Position numbers and translations under genes: made by a program. The notes beneath the pieces were generated by a model. That model saw only the letters and a program-made list of their open reading frames with translations. It did not search any database and was not told the DNA's origin. A stretch of 64,000 bases of DNA from NCBI GenBank assembly GCA_964483585.1, contig CAZABH010000001.1, positions 186,001-250,000 on the forward strand, given 5' to 3'. Shown here in pieces: positions 1 to 8,315 of this stretch. Numbering within the stretch: position 1 is the first letter of the stretch; each line of letters begins with the position of its first letter. Source of the stretch: SZUA-430 sp964483585. GTDB lineage: Bacteria; Pseudomonadota; Alphaproteobacteria; Micropepsales; Micropepsaceae.

Positions 1-1130
1 GCGACACCGTCGAGAAGTCCCGCTGGCGCACGGGTGGAAGGTTGCGGTTGTTTCTCAAGGCCGGCAATGACGCGCCCCATGAGGTCAAGATCCTTGGGCG
101 TACCCGGTTTGCCCTCGGGCACGTAGCGGGCAAGTCCCAGCCTGTCGGCTGCTTGTGCCCGTATTGTTTGCTCGCAGCGCGGAACCTGTCGCGGCACCAG
201 CACTGAGCGCTTGTCAAAGGACAGGATCTCACAAAATGTGTTATACCCACCCATGCAAACAACAGCACGCGCATCTGCAACAAGGGTCTCCATCCGGGGC
301 TCGAACGTGACACACGCGAGCCCGCCAATCCGCGCTATGCGCTCCTCGAAGCCCCTGCGGGCCTCAGCCGCCATGAACGGCCCGGGTACGATGAGCGCCT
401 TCGGCAATCGGCTCCCCGCGACTTCATAGGTCGAAACCACCCAATCGATCAGTGTTTCGCCGTCGCCGCCTCCACCCGCGGTTACCAGAAGCCGATCCCC
501 GATGTCTGGAACCGTCATCGCAGGACTCGACTGAGGTCGCGTCCGCTTCAAGTAGCCGGTGAAGCGGGTCCGATCAGCAACCGCACTTGAGAGGCCAAGG
601 CCTGCCAGCGGATCGTGGATGTCACGCTGGCCATACACAAGAATGTCATCATAGAAATGTTCGACGGCGGGGCGGGCCTGTTTGCGCTCCCACTCGGCCG
701 CCAGCGCCTGTGGTTCATCCAGTACGTCACGCAGCCCGAGGATAAGGCGCGTGCCGCGGGTTTTCATATCGGCAAGAGTAGCCTCGAGTTCCCCCCGCAG
801 ACCCAGCGGTTCCTTGTCAACGATCACGAGATCCGGATCGAAGCTCTGTGCGGTCTCCCGGATCAGCGAGGCACGCAGTGCCGTGGTCGCGTCGACCGCT
901 CCCAATGACCCCAGTGGCACATAGTCGCCGCTGCGCAACTTTATGATTCCCGGTATCCTGACAAAGTCGACACGCGCCTTGAACTCGAAATTGCCGATGA
1001 TCGGTGACCCGGAGACAATCAAGACCCGCAGCTTTGGGATCGCTTCAGCCAGAGCATGCGCAATCGTCCGGCAGCGCCTGATATGGCCAAGCCCGAAGCT
1101 GTCGTGGCTGTAGATTAGGACACGAGCCAT
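1..1130 (-). CDS. MurG-like predicted glycosyltransferase (COG4671 type), 3' end outside window
   Basis: My reading of the minus strand gives an open frame of 376 codons from an ATG at 1128-1130 that runs off the left edge, so the C-terminus is missing. It begins MARVLIYSHDSFGLGHIRR, a nucleotide-sugar-transferase-like N-terminus with a glycine/histidine loop. A later GGGGDGE loop and a CMGGYNTFCEIL segment resemble the donor-binding C-terminal half of GT-B enzymes such as MurG. Family knowledge suggests transfer of a sugar to an unknown acceptor; the substrate cannot be read from sequence. It is divergent from the ABC-type gene, with 137 bases between the starts. Confident as a gene, moderate on family, no claim on pathway. 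Confidence 0.8.
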   Translation of the reverse strand, partial: MARVLIYSHDSFGLGHIRRCRTIAHALAEAIPKLRVLIVSGSPIIGNFEFKARVDFVRIPGIIKLRSGDYVPLGSLGAVDATTALRASLIRETAQSFDPDLVIVDKEPLGLRGELEATLADMKTRGTRLILGLRDVLDEPQALAAEWERKQARPAVEHFYDDILVYGQRDIHDPLAGLGLSSAVADRTRFTGYLKRTRPQSSPAMTVPDIGDRLLVTAGGGGDGETLIDWVVSTYEVAGSRLPKALIVPGPFMAAEARRGFEERIARIGGLACVTFEPRMETLVADARAVVCMGGYNTFCEILSFDKRSVLVPRQVPRCEQTIRAQAADRLGLARYVPEGKPGTPKDLDLMGRVIAGLEKQPQPSTRAPAGLLDGV

Positions 1131-1267
1131 GGACGATGTAATGATGAACCTCGCAGGACATTGTCTGAACCGACAAGTCGGATCATTATTTCACCGAGGG
1201 GTATGTCGGCAAGGCAGCCCCATCGCCACCAGAGGCCCGGGCCTGGCATAGGAACGAACCAAACCTG

Positions 1268-3949
1268 ATGTCCACACACCAGTCCCTTTACAGCTATATC
1301 TGGCAGCATTCGCGTCGCGACCAGATCATCATTCTGCTGATCGCGTTATCAGCCCAGCCGGTATATTTTTTGACACTGACGCTGCCCAAGCTCATCATCA
1401 ACGGGCCCATCCAGGGTGGCGGCTTCGAACAACCCGATGCGACGACGGAATTCCTCAGGATTTCCTTTGAGATGCCGGGCTTCCTGCCGCCGATGCTATC
1501 CGGGACATGGACACTTCTCGAGGGCATTCCGCTCGAGCGTTTGCCTTACCTGTTCGCTCTCAGCGTCGCGTTCCTCGCGCTGGTCGGCTTCAATGGCTTC
1601 CTGAAATTCCTCGTCAACACGATGAAAGGAAGGCTGGGCGAACGTCTGTTGCGACGCCTGCGCTTCGAGCTCGTCGACAGGGTCCTGCGTTTCCCTCCTG
1701 CGCATCTTCGTCGGGTCAAGCAGGCCGAGGTCGCGTCAATGGTCAAGGACGAGGTTGAACCCCTCGGTGGCTTCACCGGCGATGCAATCGTCTGGCCGGT
1801 GTTCCTCGCAGGGCAGGCGATGACGGCCATGATCTTCATATTGGCGCAGAACGTTTGGCTCGGTCTGGTGTCAGCTGCGGTCATTCTCCTGCAGGCCATA
1901 GTCATTCCCTACCTACGTCGGCCCATTCTGAGATTGGGTAAGCTGCGTCAGCTCCAGGCACGCGAACTCGCAGGTCGGGTGGGTGAAATCGTCGATGCGG
2001 GGGCCGACATTCGCAGCCAGGGGACTGCCAACTGGGAGCGGGCCGATATCATCGCAAGATTGGGTCGGATCTTTGATATCCGCTTCGAGCTCTATCAGCG
2101 AAAATACTTCGTCAAGTCGCTGAACAATTTCATAGCCCAGCTGACCCCCTTCATCTTCTTTGCCGTCGGCGGATATTTCGTGATCGACGGGCAGCTTGAT
2201 GTCGGACAGCTTGTGGCCGTCCTGATCGCCTACAAGGATCTGCCAGGGCCGATAAAGGAACTTATCGATTGGGACCTGCAGCGCCAGGATGTCGAGATCA
2301 AGTACAATCAGGTGATGGAGCAGTTCCATCCAGAAGGCATGCGCCAGCAGCCATTCCAGCCGGCTGGACCGCTGCCGAAAACACGCTTGGTCCCGGTCGA
2401 GTTCAGGCACGTTCAACTTGCAGACGATGCCGGTTTCGTGATGCTGGACGGCGTAGATACTTCGCTCGCGCCGCATCAGTCTGTTGCAGTTATCGGTCCC
2501 TCGGGCGGTGGCAAGGAGGCCTTCGGCCTCGCCTTGTCGAGGCAGTTCAGCCTTCGAGAGGGTTCGATACGCGCCGGCGAGTTGGATTTTTTGGAAGCCA
2601 GTGACGAAGTCGCTGGTCAGCAGGTTGCGTATGCCGGAGCCGACGCCTTCTTCTTCCCGCTCGATATCAGGGGCAACATGCTCTACGGGCTCAAGACCCA
2701 GGCAAGGGCAATCGATGCGGCCCGGCAGCCCGAAAGCCGCCGCCTGCTGAAAGAAATGGTGAGAGCGGGTAACCCGCCATTCGACGCGCGTCAGGACTGG
2801 ACTGATTACGACGCATTGGGTAGCGGCGAACCGGCCGCGATCCTCGATCGCATTATCGAGGTCCTGACAATAGTCGAGCTGGAGCCGGACATATATCAAT
2901 TGGGGCTTCAGTCACGGCTGAACCCGGTCACAAGCCCGGTCATCGCGCAACGGATCGTGGACGCGCGCCATGCATTGCGCGAGCGCCTGGCACAGCCGGG
3001 GCATCAAGGATTGGTCGAGCGCTTCAATGCCGAGCGCTTTAATCGAAATGCCTCGATTGCCGAGAATATCCTGTTTGGTACCAGCCTCGAACCCGATCTG
3101 CAGCCTGCACGGCTTCCTGTGCTGCCACATTTCAGGCGGGTCATGGCGGAAGAGGGATTGGAGAAGCACCTGGTTACGATGGGCCTATCTATTGCCGAAA
3201 CCATGCTCGAGATGTTTTCGACCCTGCCACCGGACCATCCATTCTTCGAGGAATATGGCTTCATTCCCGCAGCCGAGCTTCCGGCGTTCCAGTTCATCGT
3301 CAGGCGGGCCAGAAGCTCGACCCTGACATATGCAGACCGCTCAGCGCTTGCGGCCCTGCCCATGTCCTACATTGATGCCCGCCACCGCCTGGGTATTCTC
3401 ACCACGGAGGTTACGGAGAGACTGGTTGCCGCACGCAGGACCTTCTCAGAGACCCTGCCTTCGGACCTTCAGTCAAAGATCAGCTTCTACAGCGAGGACA
3501 ACTACAATCCCGCTGCAAGCATTCTGGACAACATTCTTCAAGGACGCATCTCCCATGGAGCGGCACAGGCGCAGGAGCGTGTGGGTGCTCTCGTTCGCGA
3601 GACCCTCGACACACTGGATGTCCGGGATCTGATCATCGATACCGGCCTTGGCTTCAACTGCGGTTCAGGTGGCAAGCGCCTCTCCGCCGTCCAGCGGCAG
3701 AAACTTTCTCTCGCACGCGCGCTGATCAAGAACCCGGCGCTTCTTGTGGTCAACGGTGCGCTAGCCAACCTCGATGACGGCCAGAAATCCAGGATCGTCG
3801 ATCGCGTCCTTGCATTTCGTAAAGCGAGGGCCACGCTTTGGGTTTTAACCAAGGACAACATGGCCGACAGGTTTGATCGCACGATCGTCTTTGAAGGCGG
3901 GCGCATCACGTCCGACACCGCAATGCTTAAGCCGGCCGAGCTATCATGA
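1268..3949 (+). CDS. ABC-exporter-like membrane protein with a degenerate, expanded nucleotide-binding domain
   Basis: The protein has 893 residues, against about 580-620 for a usual half-exporter. Residues 1-340 look like an exporter membrane domain with several hydrophobic helices. The ATPase part is abnormal. Walker A is GPSGGGKE at 410-417, with Glu where Ser/Thr binds magnesium. The signature region is GSGGK near 799-803. Walker B reads LLVVNGA with Asn829-Gly830 where Asp-Glu is expected, and a Lys (VLTKDN) replaces the H-loop His. About 320 residues are inserted between Walker A and the signature. They carry three copies of the motif that normally follows the Q-loop: DIRGNMLYG (466-474), ASIAENILFG (595-604) and ASILDNILQG (750-759). 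ATP hydrolysis by this chain is unlikely; a regulatory, scaffold or heterodimer role is inferred. The cyclic-nucleotide-type gene follows after 19 bases. Confidence 0.85.
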   Translation: MSTHQSLYSYIWQHSRRDQIIILLIALSAQPVYFLTLTLPKLIINGPIQGGGFEQPDATTEFLRISFEMPGFLPPMLSGTWTLLEGIPLERLPYLFALSVAFLALVGFNGFLKFLVNTMKGRLGERLLRRLRFELVDRVLRFPPAHLRRVKQAEVASMVKDEVEPLGGFTGDAIVWPVFLAGQAMTAMIFILAQNVWLGLVSAAVILLQAIVIPYLRRPILRLGKLRQLQARELAGRVGEIVDAGADIRSQGTANWERADIIARLGRIFDIRFELYQRKYFVKSLNNFIAQLTPFIFFAVGGYFVIDGQLDVGQLVAVLIAYKDLPGPIKELIDWDLQRQDVEIKYNQVMEQFHPEGMRQQPFQPAGPLPKTRLVPVEFRHVQLADDAGFVMLDGVDTSLAPHQSVAVIGPSGGGKEAFGLALSRQFSLREGSIRAGELDFLEASDEVAGQQVAYAGADAFFFPLDIRGNMLYGLKTQARAIDAARQPESRRLLKEMVRAGNPPFDARQDWTDYDALGSGEPAAILDRIIEVLTIVELEPDIYQLGLQSRLNPVTSPVIAQRIVDARHALRERLAQPGHQGLVERFNAERFNRNASIAENILFGTSLEPDLQPARLPVLPHFRRVMAEEGLEKHLVTMGLSIAETMLEMFSTLPPDHPFFEEYGFIPAAELPAFQFIVRRARSSTLTYADRSALAALPMSYIDARHRLGILTTEVTERLVAARRTFSETLPSDLQSKISFYSEDNYNPAASILDNILQGRISHGAAQAQERVGALVRETLDTLDVRDLIIDTGLGFNCGSGGKRLSAVQRQKLSLARALIKNPALLVVNGALANLDDGQKSRIVDRVLAFRKARATLWVLTKDNMADRFDRTIVFEGGRITSDTAMLKPAELS

Positions 3950-3968
3950 GAAAAAGGGGATACCGCCC

Positions 3969-4436
3969 ATGAGCATTCATGCAGAGGTCGAGTCGCTGCG
4001 CAAGGTGCCGCTCTTCGCCAGCATTGATACGGCCAAGCTGAAACTCCTCGCCTTTACCAGTGAGCGGATCGTGTTTCCGCAGGGAGCCACTCTTTTCAGG
4101 GAGGGCGAACGGGGCGATTGCGCCTACCTTCTGCTAAGCGGGCAAGTGGACGTATCCCTCGAGACAAACGGCAACGGTGTGGTGATCGCTACCATCGGCC
4201 AGCACAATGTCGTTGGAGAGATGGCGCTTCTCGGCGATATGCCGCGCTCGGCCTCGGTCACGGCGAAGGAGCCTGTCGAGGCTTTGCGTATCAGGAAGGA
4301 ACAGTTCTTCCAGTTGCTGCAGGACCTTCCGCAAATGACGCTGGAGATCATGCGTGAACTCGCCCTGCGCCTGAACAGCGCAAACAGGGAACTGGCTGCA
4401 GCCCATGCAAGGCTCGCCCAGAAAGGAGAGAGCTGA
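3969..4436 (+). CDS. Cyclic-nucleotide-binding-domain protein (Crp-type sensor without DNA-binding domain)
   Basis: This 155-residue protein is essentially one cNMP-binding beta-barrel (about residues 8-130). It begins with LRKVPLFASIDTAKLKLLAF and has FREGERGDCAYLLLSGQVDV, then a phosphate-cassette-like stretch VVGEMALLGDMPRSASVTA that keeps the GE...R-S/A pattern. The C-terminus is a short helix, and the helix-turn-helix of Crp/Fnr regulators is absent. The ATG at 3969 is chosen because AAGGGG lies just upstream and the domain begins there. It lies between the ABC-like gene and the thioesterase in one tight transcription unit. A role as ligand-sensing partner of the ABC-like protein is inferred from adjacency only. 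Confidence 0.88.
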   Translation: MSIHAEVESLRKVPLFASIDTAKLKLLAFTSERIVFPQGATLFREGERGDCAYLLLSGQVDVSLETNGNGVVIATIGQHNVVGEMALLGDMPRSASVTAKEPVEALRIRKEQFFQLLQDLPQMTLEIMRELALRLNSANRELAAAHARLAQKGES

Positions 4437-4437
4437 G

Positions 4438-4893
4438 ATGCCCATCGACAGGAACAATGCTGCCGCCTACCCCCCGAACATTCAGGCAATATTGAAGCGT
4501 CCTGCGCCAGCAGCTGTGCTTCTGGGACAGGAACTTCTGGACGTCGATGTGCACAAGGGGTGGGTGCAGGTCGCCTACACCGTGTCGCAGTCCTTGGCGA
4601 ACCGGTTTGGGGCAATGCATGGCGGCATGACAGCAGCAATGATGGACGATGTCATTTCACTGGCCGCGGGTCTCTCGATCGATTGGGGGCAGATCACGCC
4701 CACCCTCGAAATGAAGGTCAGTTATATCCGGCAGGGTAAGCTTGGCGCACGCCTGATTGCCGAGGCGCGGACGATCCGGCGCGGCAGCTCCGTTTCCTTC
4801 CTCGAGGCCGAGCTGCGCGATTCAGAAGGTGCATTGGTCGCAACCGCATCATCGACGATTGCCATTACTGGAATGAAGAAGCCTGCCAGCTGA
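4438..4893 (+). CDS. PaaI-family acyl-CoA thioesterase (hotdog fold)
   Basis: The 151-residue protein has the single-hotdog layout. NRFGAMHGGMTAAMMDDVIS matches the HGG...D helix region, where PaaI-type enzymes place a catalytic Asp. It is followed by the strand TPTLEMKVSYIRQ and the usual C-terminal strands ending in ATASSTIAIT. Family knowledge gives hydrolysis of acyl-CoA thioesters; the natural substrate is unknown. The ATG at 4438 follows a GAAAGGAGAG ribosome site and begins one base after the stop of the preceding gene, so translation is probably coupled. It converges on xth with only ten bases between stop codons. Confidence 0.85.
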   Translation: MPIDRNNAAAYPPNIQAILKRPAPAAVLLGQELLDVDVHKGWVQVAYTVSQSLANRFGAMHGGMTAAMMDDVISLAAGLSIDWGQITPTLEMKVSYIRQGKLGARLIAEARTIRRGSSVSFLEAELRDSEGALVATASSTIAITGMKKPAS

Positions 4894-4903
4894 ACGCGGT
4901 CGA

Positions 4904-5707
4904 TCAGGTCTCCACGCGGGTAATCACCGGCACATGATCGGAGGGTCGCTCCCAGTTACGGGCTGCGCGTAATATTTGATGTTCGCTTGCTGCACCCTTC
5001 AGGCCTGGGCTGATCCAGAAATGGTCAAGCCTGCGCCCGCGATCGGATTTTTCCCAATCCGTGTTGCGATAGCTCCACCAGCTGAAAATCTTTTGCTCTG
5101 CCGGGACCACCGAGCGTGTGACATCGATCCAGTCATGGGCGGCATAAAGCGACATCATGCGCTCCGTCTCAGCGGGCGTATGGCTGACCACATCAAGCAA
5201 CTGCCTGTGGCTCCACACATCATGCTCGAAAGGAGCCACATTCAGGTCACCAACAACGATACGCCGTGCGGCACGCTTTGATCGCATCTTCGAGAAGTAG
5301 GCTTCCATCTCCTCGAGAAACTGAAGCTTGTGCGCGAACTTCTCGTTTTGCTTGGGATCCGGGATATCGCCACCCGCGGGCACATAGAAATTGTGCAGCT
5401 CAATATCGCCTGGAAGGACGACCTTGATATGGCGCGCGTCGCCCTTGCCGCAGAACTCCCGCGCATCCACCCTCTCGAGAGGAACCCGCGAGAGAACCGC
5501 GACGCCATGATACCCCTTCTGCCCATTGATCGCCGTGTGAGTGAACCCCAGCCGTCGCAACTCTGACGTCGGGAATTCTGCGTCGGCCACCTTGGTTTCC
5601 TGGAGGCACAAGACGTCGATGGAATGGGACGACAACAACTGCTTGATGAGGGGCAGACGAAGCCGGACCGAGTTGATGTTCCAGCTGGCGATTCGCAAGG
5701 ACGGCAT
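4904..5707 (-). CDS. xth: Exodeoxyribonuclease III (AP endonuclease, EEP fold)
   Basis: The 267-residue product has the normal length for ExoIII. It carries the EEP-fold motifs: RIASWNINSVR at the N-terminus, LCLQETK with the metal-binding Glu, VVGDLNVAP, and a C-terminal RLDHFWISPGL plus SDHVPV with the catalytic Asp-His. It repairs abasic sites and degrades 3' ends. The longer in-frame start at 5803 is rejected because it would add 32 residues with no family counterpart and would translate through a strong terminator hairpin. The ATG at 5707 gives MPSLRIASWNINS. No clear Shine-Dalgarno sequence is visible. The terminator and candidate small RNA lie immediately upstream, so xth may be transcribed by read-through. 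Confidence 0.93.
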   Translation of the reverse strand: MPSLRIASWNINSVRLRLPLIKQLLSSHSIDVLCLQETKVADAEFPTSELRRLGFTHTAINGQKGYHGVAVLSRVPLERVDAREFCGKGDARHIKVVLPGDIELHNFYVPAGGDIPDPKQNEKFAHKLQFLEEMEAYFSKMRSKRAARRIVVGDLNVAPFEHDVWSHRQLLDVVSHTPAETERMMSLYAAHDWIDVTRSVVPAEQKIFSWWSYRNTDWEKSDRGRRLDHFWISPGLKGAASEHQILRAARNWERPSDHVPVITRVET

Positions 5708-5740
5708 GGTCGGACCGTTGTGCAGGGTGGGAGGGTGGAC

Positions 5741-5781
5741 CGAAAACGAAAGGCCCCCGGCTGTGCGTCCAACCGGGGGCC
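5741..5781 (-). terminator. Rho-independent terminator upstream of xth
   Basis: A perfect 9-bp stem GGCCCCCGG/CCGGGGGCC (5752-5760 with 5773-5781) encloses a 12-base loop. On the minus strand it is followed by TTTCGTTTTC. Direction and position fit the end of the candidate small RNA rather than the end of any protein gene. Confidence 0.75.
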
Positions 5782-5895
5782 AAAACGCGCTTTGACGCGC
5801 CACGTGTCAGGAGGGGATTATCTGACACTTCCGATGGTCAACTTCGGCTCCGCTAGCGGGGGGGCGATGCGAAACCGATGTCGTAACGACCATCT
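5743..5895 (-). ncRNA. Candidate small RNA of about 150 nt with C-rich hairpin loop
   Basis: This is most of the only gap longer than 300 bases (5708-6025). On the minus strand a good promoter predicts a start at about 5895. The following RNA folds, by eye, into four hairpins. A 7-bp stem GATGGTC/GACCATC (5888-5894 with 5833-5839) starts at the 5' end. GTGTCAG/CTGACAC (5822-5828 with 5804-5810) has an 11-base loop AUAAUCCCCUC. A short CGCG stem lies at 5786-5799. Last is a 9-bp GC-rich terminator stem followed by a U-rich tail. The loop offers CCCCUCC, complementary to Shine-Dalgarno sequences, as in known C-rich-loop regulators of alphaproteobacteria. No conserved ORF lies inside. Alternatively it is a leader or attenuator of xth. 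Confidence 0.6.
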
Positions 5896-5901
5896 GCTGA
5901 A

Positions 5902-5930
5902 ACTATATGCGCGAAAGTCACACCCGGCAA
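5902..5930 (-). promoter_or_regulatory. Sigma-70-type promoter for the candidate small RNA
   Basis: On the minus strand TTGCCG (5925-5930) and TATAGT (5902-5907) are separated by exactly 17 bases. A run of eight A on that strand (5932-5939) sits just upstream of the -35 box, like an UP element. The predicted start at about 5895 falls one base before the first stem of the RNA. Confidence 0.65.
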
Positions 5931-6025
5931 CTTTTTTTTCGCCTCTTACACAAACTTAATAACTATATCCGGGTCGCCACACTTTTCATCCGGACCGTGT
6001 TGAACAGGTCACGAGAGCCCACAAC

Positions 6026-7414
6026 CTAGGTCGTAGCAATGCCAAGCTGTTTCGCGGTCAGGTCGAAACAATAGCGTGCGAGGCGAACAATCTCGTCAGC
6101 CTGTTCGCGCGTCAGGATAAGCGGCGGCGAGAGGACCATTGTGTCGCGGATGGCCCGCATAACCAGACCGTTCGCGAAGCAATGGTTCCGGCACATTGTT
6201 CCTACATCCAGTTGGCGGTCGAAGAACTCCCGGAGGCCCTTGTCCTTGACCAATTCGATCGCCGCCAGCAGGCCGCGCCCACGCACCTCACCGACCAAGG
6301 GGTGATCGGCCAGGCTTGCAACAGCCTTCTGGAAATAGGGGCCGATGTCATCCTGCACGCGCTCGACAAGCCGCTCACGCTCGATGATCTCGAGGTTCTT
6401 CAGAGATACGGCGCAGGCCACCGGATGACCAGACCATGTGAACCCGTGCACAAGCTCTTCGTTCGCGTTGGCAAAGGCATCCCCCATGCGTCTGCCCAGG
6501 GCGACCGCCGAAATGGGCTGGTAGCCTGACGAAATGCCCTTGGCCATCGACATGATGTCCGGTTCGATCCCATAGGTATGCGAACCAAACCAGCGACCAG
6601 TACGCCCGAAGCCCGTAATGACTTCGTCTACGTGAAGCAGCACGTCATATTTGCGGCAGATACGCTGGATCTCGGGCCAGTAACTGTCAGGTGGGAACAT
6701 CAACCCGCCGGCACCATGGATAGGTTCAGCGGAAAAAGAGGCCACTTTGTCAGGTCCAAGCTCAAGGATCTTCTCCTCCAGCTTGCGTGCCACAGACAGC
6801 CCGTACGTGTTCGGGTCTTCGTTCCCTCCAAAGCCATACCAGTAGACGGTCGGGACCTTCACGAAGCCGGGCAGGGGCAGGTCAAACTGCGGATGCATCG
6901 GTGTAAGCCCGGACAGCGAGGCCGCTGCCATCGTCACGCCGTGATAGGCATACTCCCGGGAGATGTGGATCTTCTTGTCCTTCTTGCCCTGCAGATTCCA
7001 GTAATAGCGTATGAACTTCAGGGCCGTGTCATTCGCCTCCGACCCGGAATTCGCATAAACGATCCGGTCAAGACCCGGCGGGAGGATCGAGGCAAGTTTC
7101 GCAGCCAGCTCCGTCGCATAGGGGTTTGTCGTCTGGAAGAAGGCATTGTAGTAGGGCAGCTGCCGCATCGCCTGAGCCGCAGCATCGGCGAGTTCAGCGC
7201 GCCCATAGCCAACATTCACGCACCACAGCCCTGACATCCCGTCAATTAGCCGATTGCCCTCTGAGTCCCAGAGATAAACCCCGTCGGCCTTTACGATCAC
7301 GCGCACGCCCTTTTTGTTGAGCGCCTGCGTCTCGGTGAAAGGGTGGATGTGGTGTCGAGCGTCGAGGTCCTGCCAGTGCTTGGTCAGGTTATGGGTCGCG
7401 GTCGTGCTGGACAT
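6026..7414 (-). CDS. Class III PLP-dependent aminotransferase (omega-amino acid:pyruvate type)
   Basis: The 462-residue protein is a full-length class III (omega) transaminase. Visible features are LWDSEGNRLIDGMSGLWCVN near the N-terminus, the cofactor-phosphate segment YANSGSEANDTALK, HVDEVITGFGRTG with the PLP-ring-binding Asp, and MAKGISSGYQP with the Schiff-base Lys. It moves an amino group from an omega-amino acid or amine, commonly to pyruvate. The N-terminus resembles putrescine, beta-alanine and taurine transaminases, so the substrate is left open. The ATG at 7414 is preferred to the in-frame start at 7459, because homologous-looking sequence begins with NLTKHWQDLDARHHIHPF. It is divergent from nth, with about 210 bases between them that hold nothing I can identify. 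Confidence 0.9.
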   Translation of the reverse strand: MSSTTATHNLTKHWQDLDARHHIHPFTETQALNKKGVRVIVKADGVYLWDSEGNRLIDGMSGLWCVNVGYGRAELADAAAQAMRQLPYYNAFFQTTNPYATELAAKLASILPPGLDRIVYANSGSEANDTALKFIRYYWNLQGKKDKKIHISREYAYHGVTMAAASLSGLTPMHPQFDLPLPGFVKVPTVYWYGFGGNEDPNTYGLSVARKLEEKILELGPDKVASFSAEPIHGAGGLMFPPDSYWPEIQRICRKYDVLLHVDEVITGFGRTGRWFGSHTYGIEPDIMSMAKGISSGYQPISAVALGRRMGDAFANANEELVHGFTWSGHPVACAVSLKNLEIIERERLVERVQDDIGPYFQKAVASLADHPLVGEVRGRGLLAAIELVKDKGLREFFDRQLDVGTMCRNHCFANGLVMRAIRDTMVLSPPLILTREQADEIVRLARYCFDLTAKQLGIATT

Positions 7415-7628
7415 GGCAGTTGCTCGTATTGGAATTTGAAACAAAGGGGCAGGCTTCAATCAGCCCGCAACAAGTGATGACAGCAGCGCGTGCCTCAGGG
7501 ATTGTAGCCAATCCGGGCGCAGAGAATGAGCAGCTGGTCTTTCGAAGCCATGCCGGAAACATAACAGAGCTCTCCGCGGCACGCCAGACGGGCTTGAAAG
7601 CCCTTGCGGCCCTTGTCACACATGGTCA

Positions 7629-8315
7629 ATGCGTCGGACCGAAAAAGCAGAAATAATCTTCTCCCGCCTGGCGGCGATCAATCCGTCGCCAAAAGGCGAA
7701 CTCGATCACGTCAATGCCTACACCCTGCTTGTCGCGGTCGTCCTCTCTGCCCAGGCGACCGACAAGGGCGTCAACCGCGCAACCGCTGGCCTTTTTAAGG
7801 CGGTCACCACCCCGCGGCAGATGCTCGATCTGGGAGAGGAAGGCTTGGTCGAGCACATCAAGTCCATCGGTCTGTTCAGGGCTAAGGCAAAGAACGTTAT
7901 CAAGCTGTCGCAGGACCTGATCGACCATCACGATGGCGAGGTTCCCACGACGCGCGAGGAACTCGAGAAGCTCCCGGGCGTTGGGAGAAAAACGGCAAAC
8001 GTCGTTCTCAACATGGCGTTTGGCCAGCCCACCATGGCCGTCGATACGCACGTATTTCGGGTCTCCCAGAGGCTGGGGCTGGCCAAGGGCAAGACACCGC
8101 TGGCCATAGAAGAGCAGTTACTGAAGGTCGTTCCGGAAATATTCATGCAGCACGCCCATCACTGGCTGATCCTGCACGGCCGCTACACCTGCCTCGCCCG
8201 TGGACCGAAATGCGCTGAATGCCCCGTCGAGGATCTCTGCACCTTCAAAGGAAAAGCGACACCCCGACTTGCAAGCCCCCGATCCGGCAAGCCCGCAAAG
8301 AGGAAATCGAAATGA
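7629..8315 (+). CDS. nth: Endonuclease III (DNA glycosylase/AP lyase)
   Basis: The 228-residue protein has the Nth signature in order. LLVAVVLSAQATDK is the N-terminal helix region. The helix-hairpin-helix LEKLPGVGRKTANVVLN contains the catalytic Lys, and MAVDTHVFRVSQRL contains the catalytic Asp. The C-terminal 4Fe-4S loop has the spacing C-x6-C-x2-C-x5-C (CLARGPKCAECPVEDLC). It removes oxidised pyrimidines and cuts the abasic site. Its stop overlaps the start of the following membrane peptidase in an ATGA, so the two are translationally coupled. Confidence 0.95.
   Translation: MRRTEKAEIIFSRLAAINPSPKGELDHVNAYTLLVAVVLSAQATDKGVNRATAGLFKAVTTPRQMLDLGEEGLVEHIKSIGLFRAKAKNVIKLSQDLIDHHDGEVPTTREELEKLPGVGRKTANVVLNMAFGQPTMAVDTHVFRVSQRLGLAKGKTPLAIEEQLLKVVPEIFMQHAHHWLILHGRYTCLARGPKCAECPVEDLCTFKGKATPRLASPRSGKPAKRKSK

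Noticed and set aside
1913..2899. Long minus-strand frame (328 codons) inside the ABC-like gene
   Set aside because: It lies wholly antisense to a gene with clear motifs, has no recognisable domain, and its composition is that of a shadow frame in GC-rich DNA.
7415..7628. Overlapping frames on both strands between the aminotransferase and nth
   Set aside because: Neither frame has a family signature; both overlap one of the neighbouring genes. The region is more likely a plain divergent promoter region.
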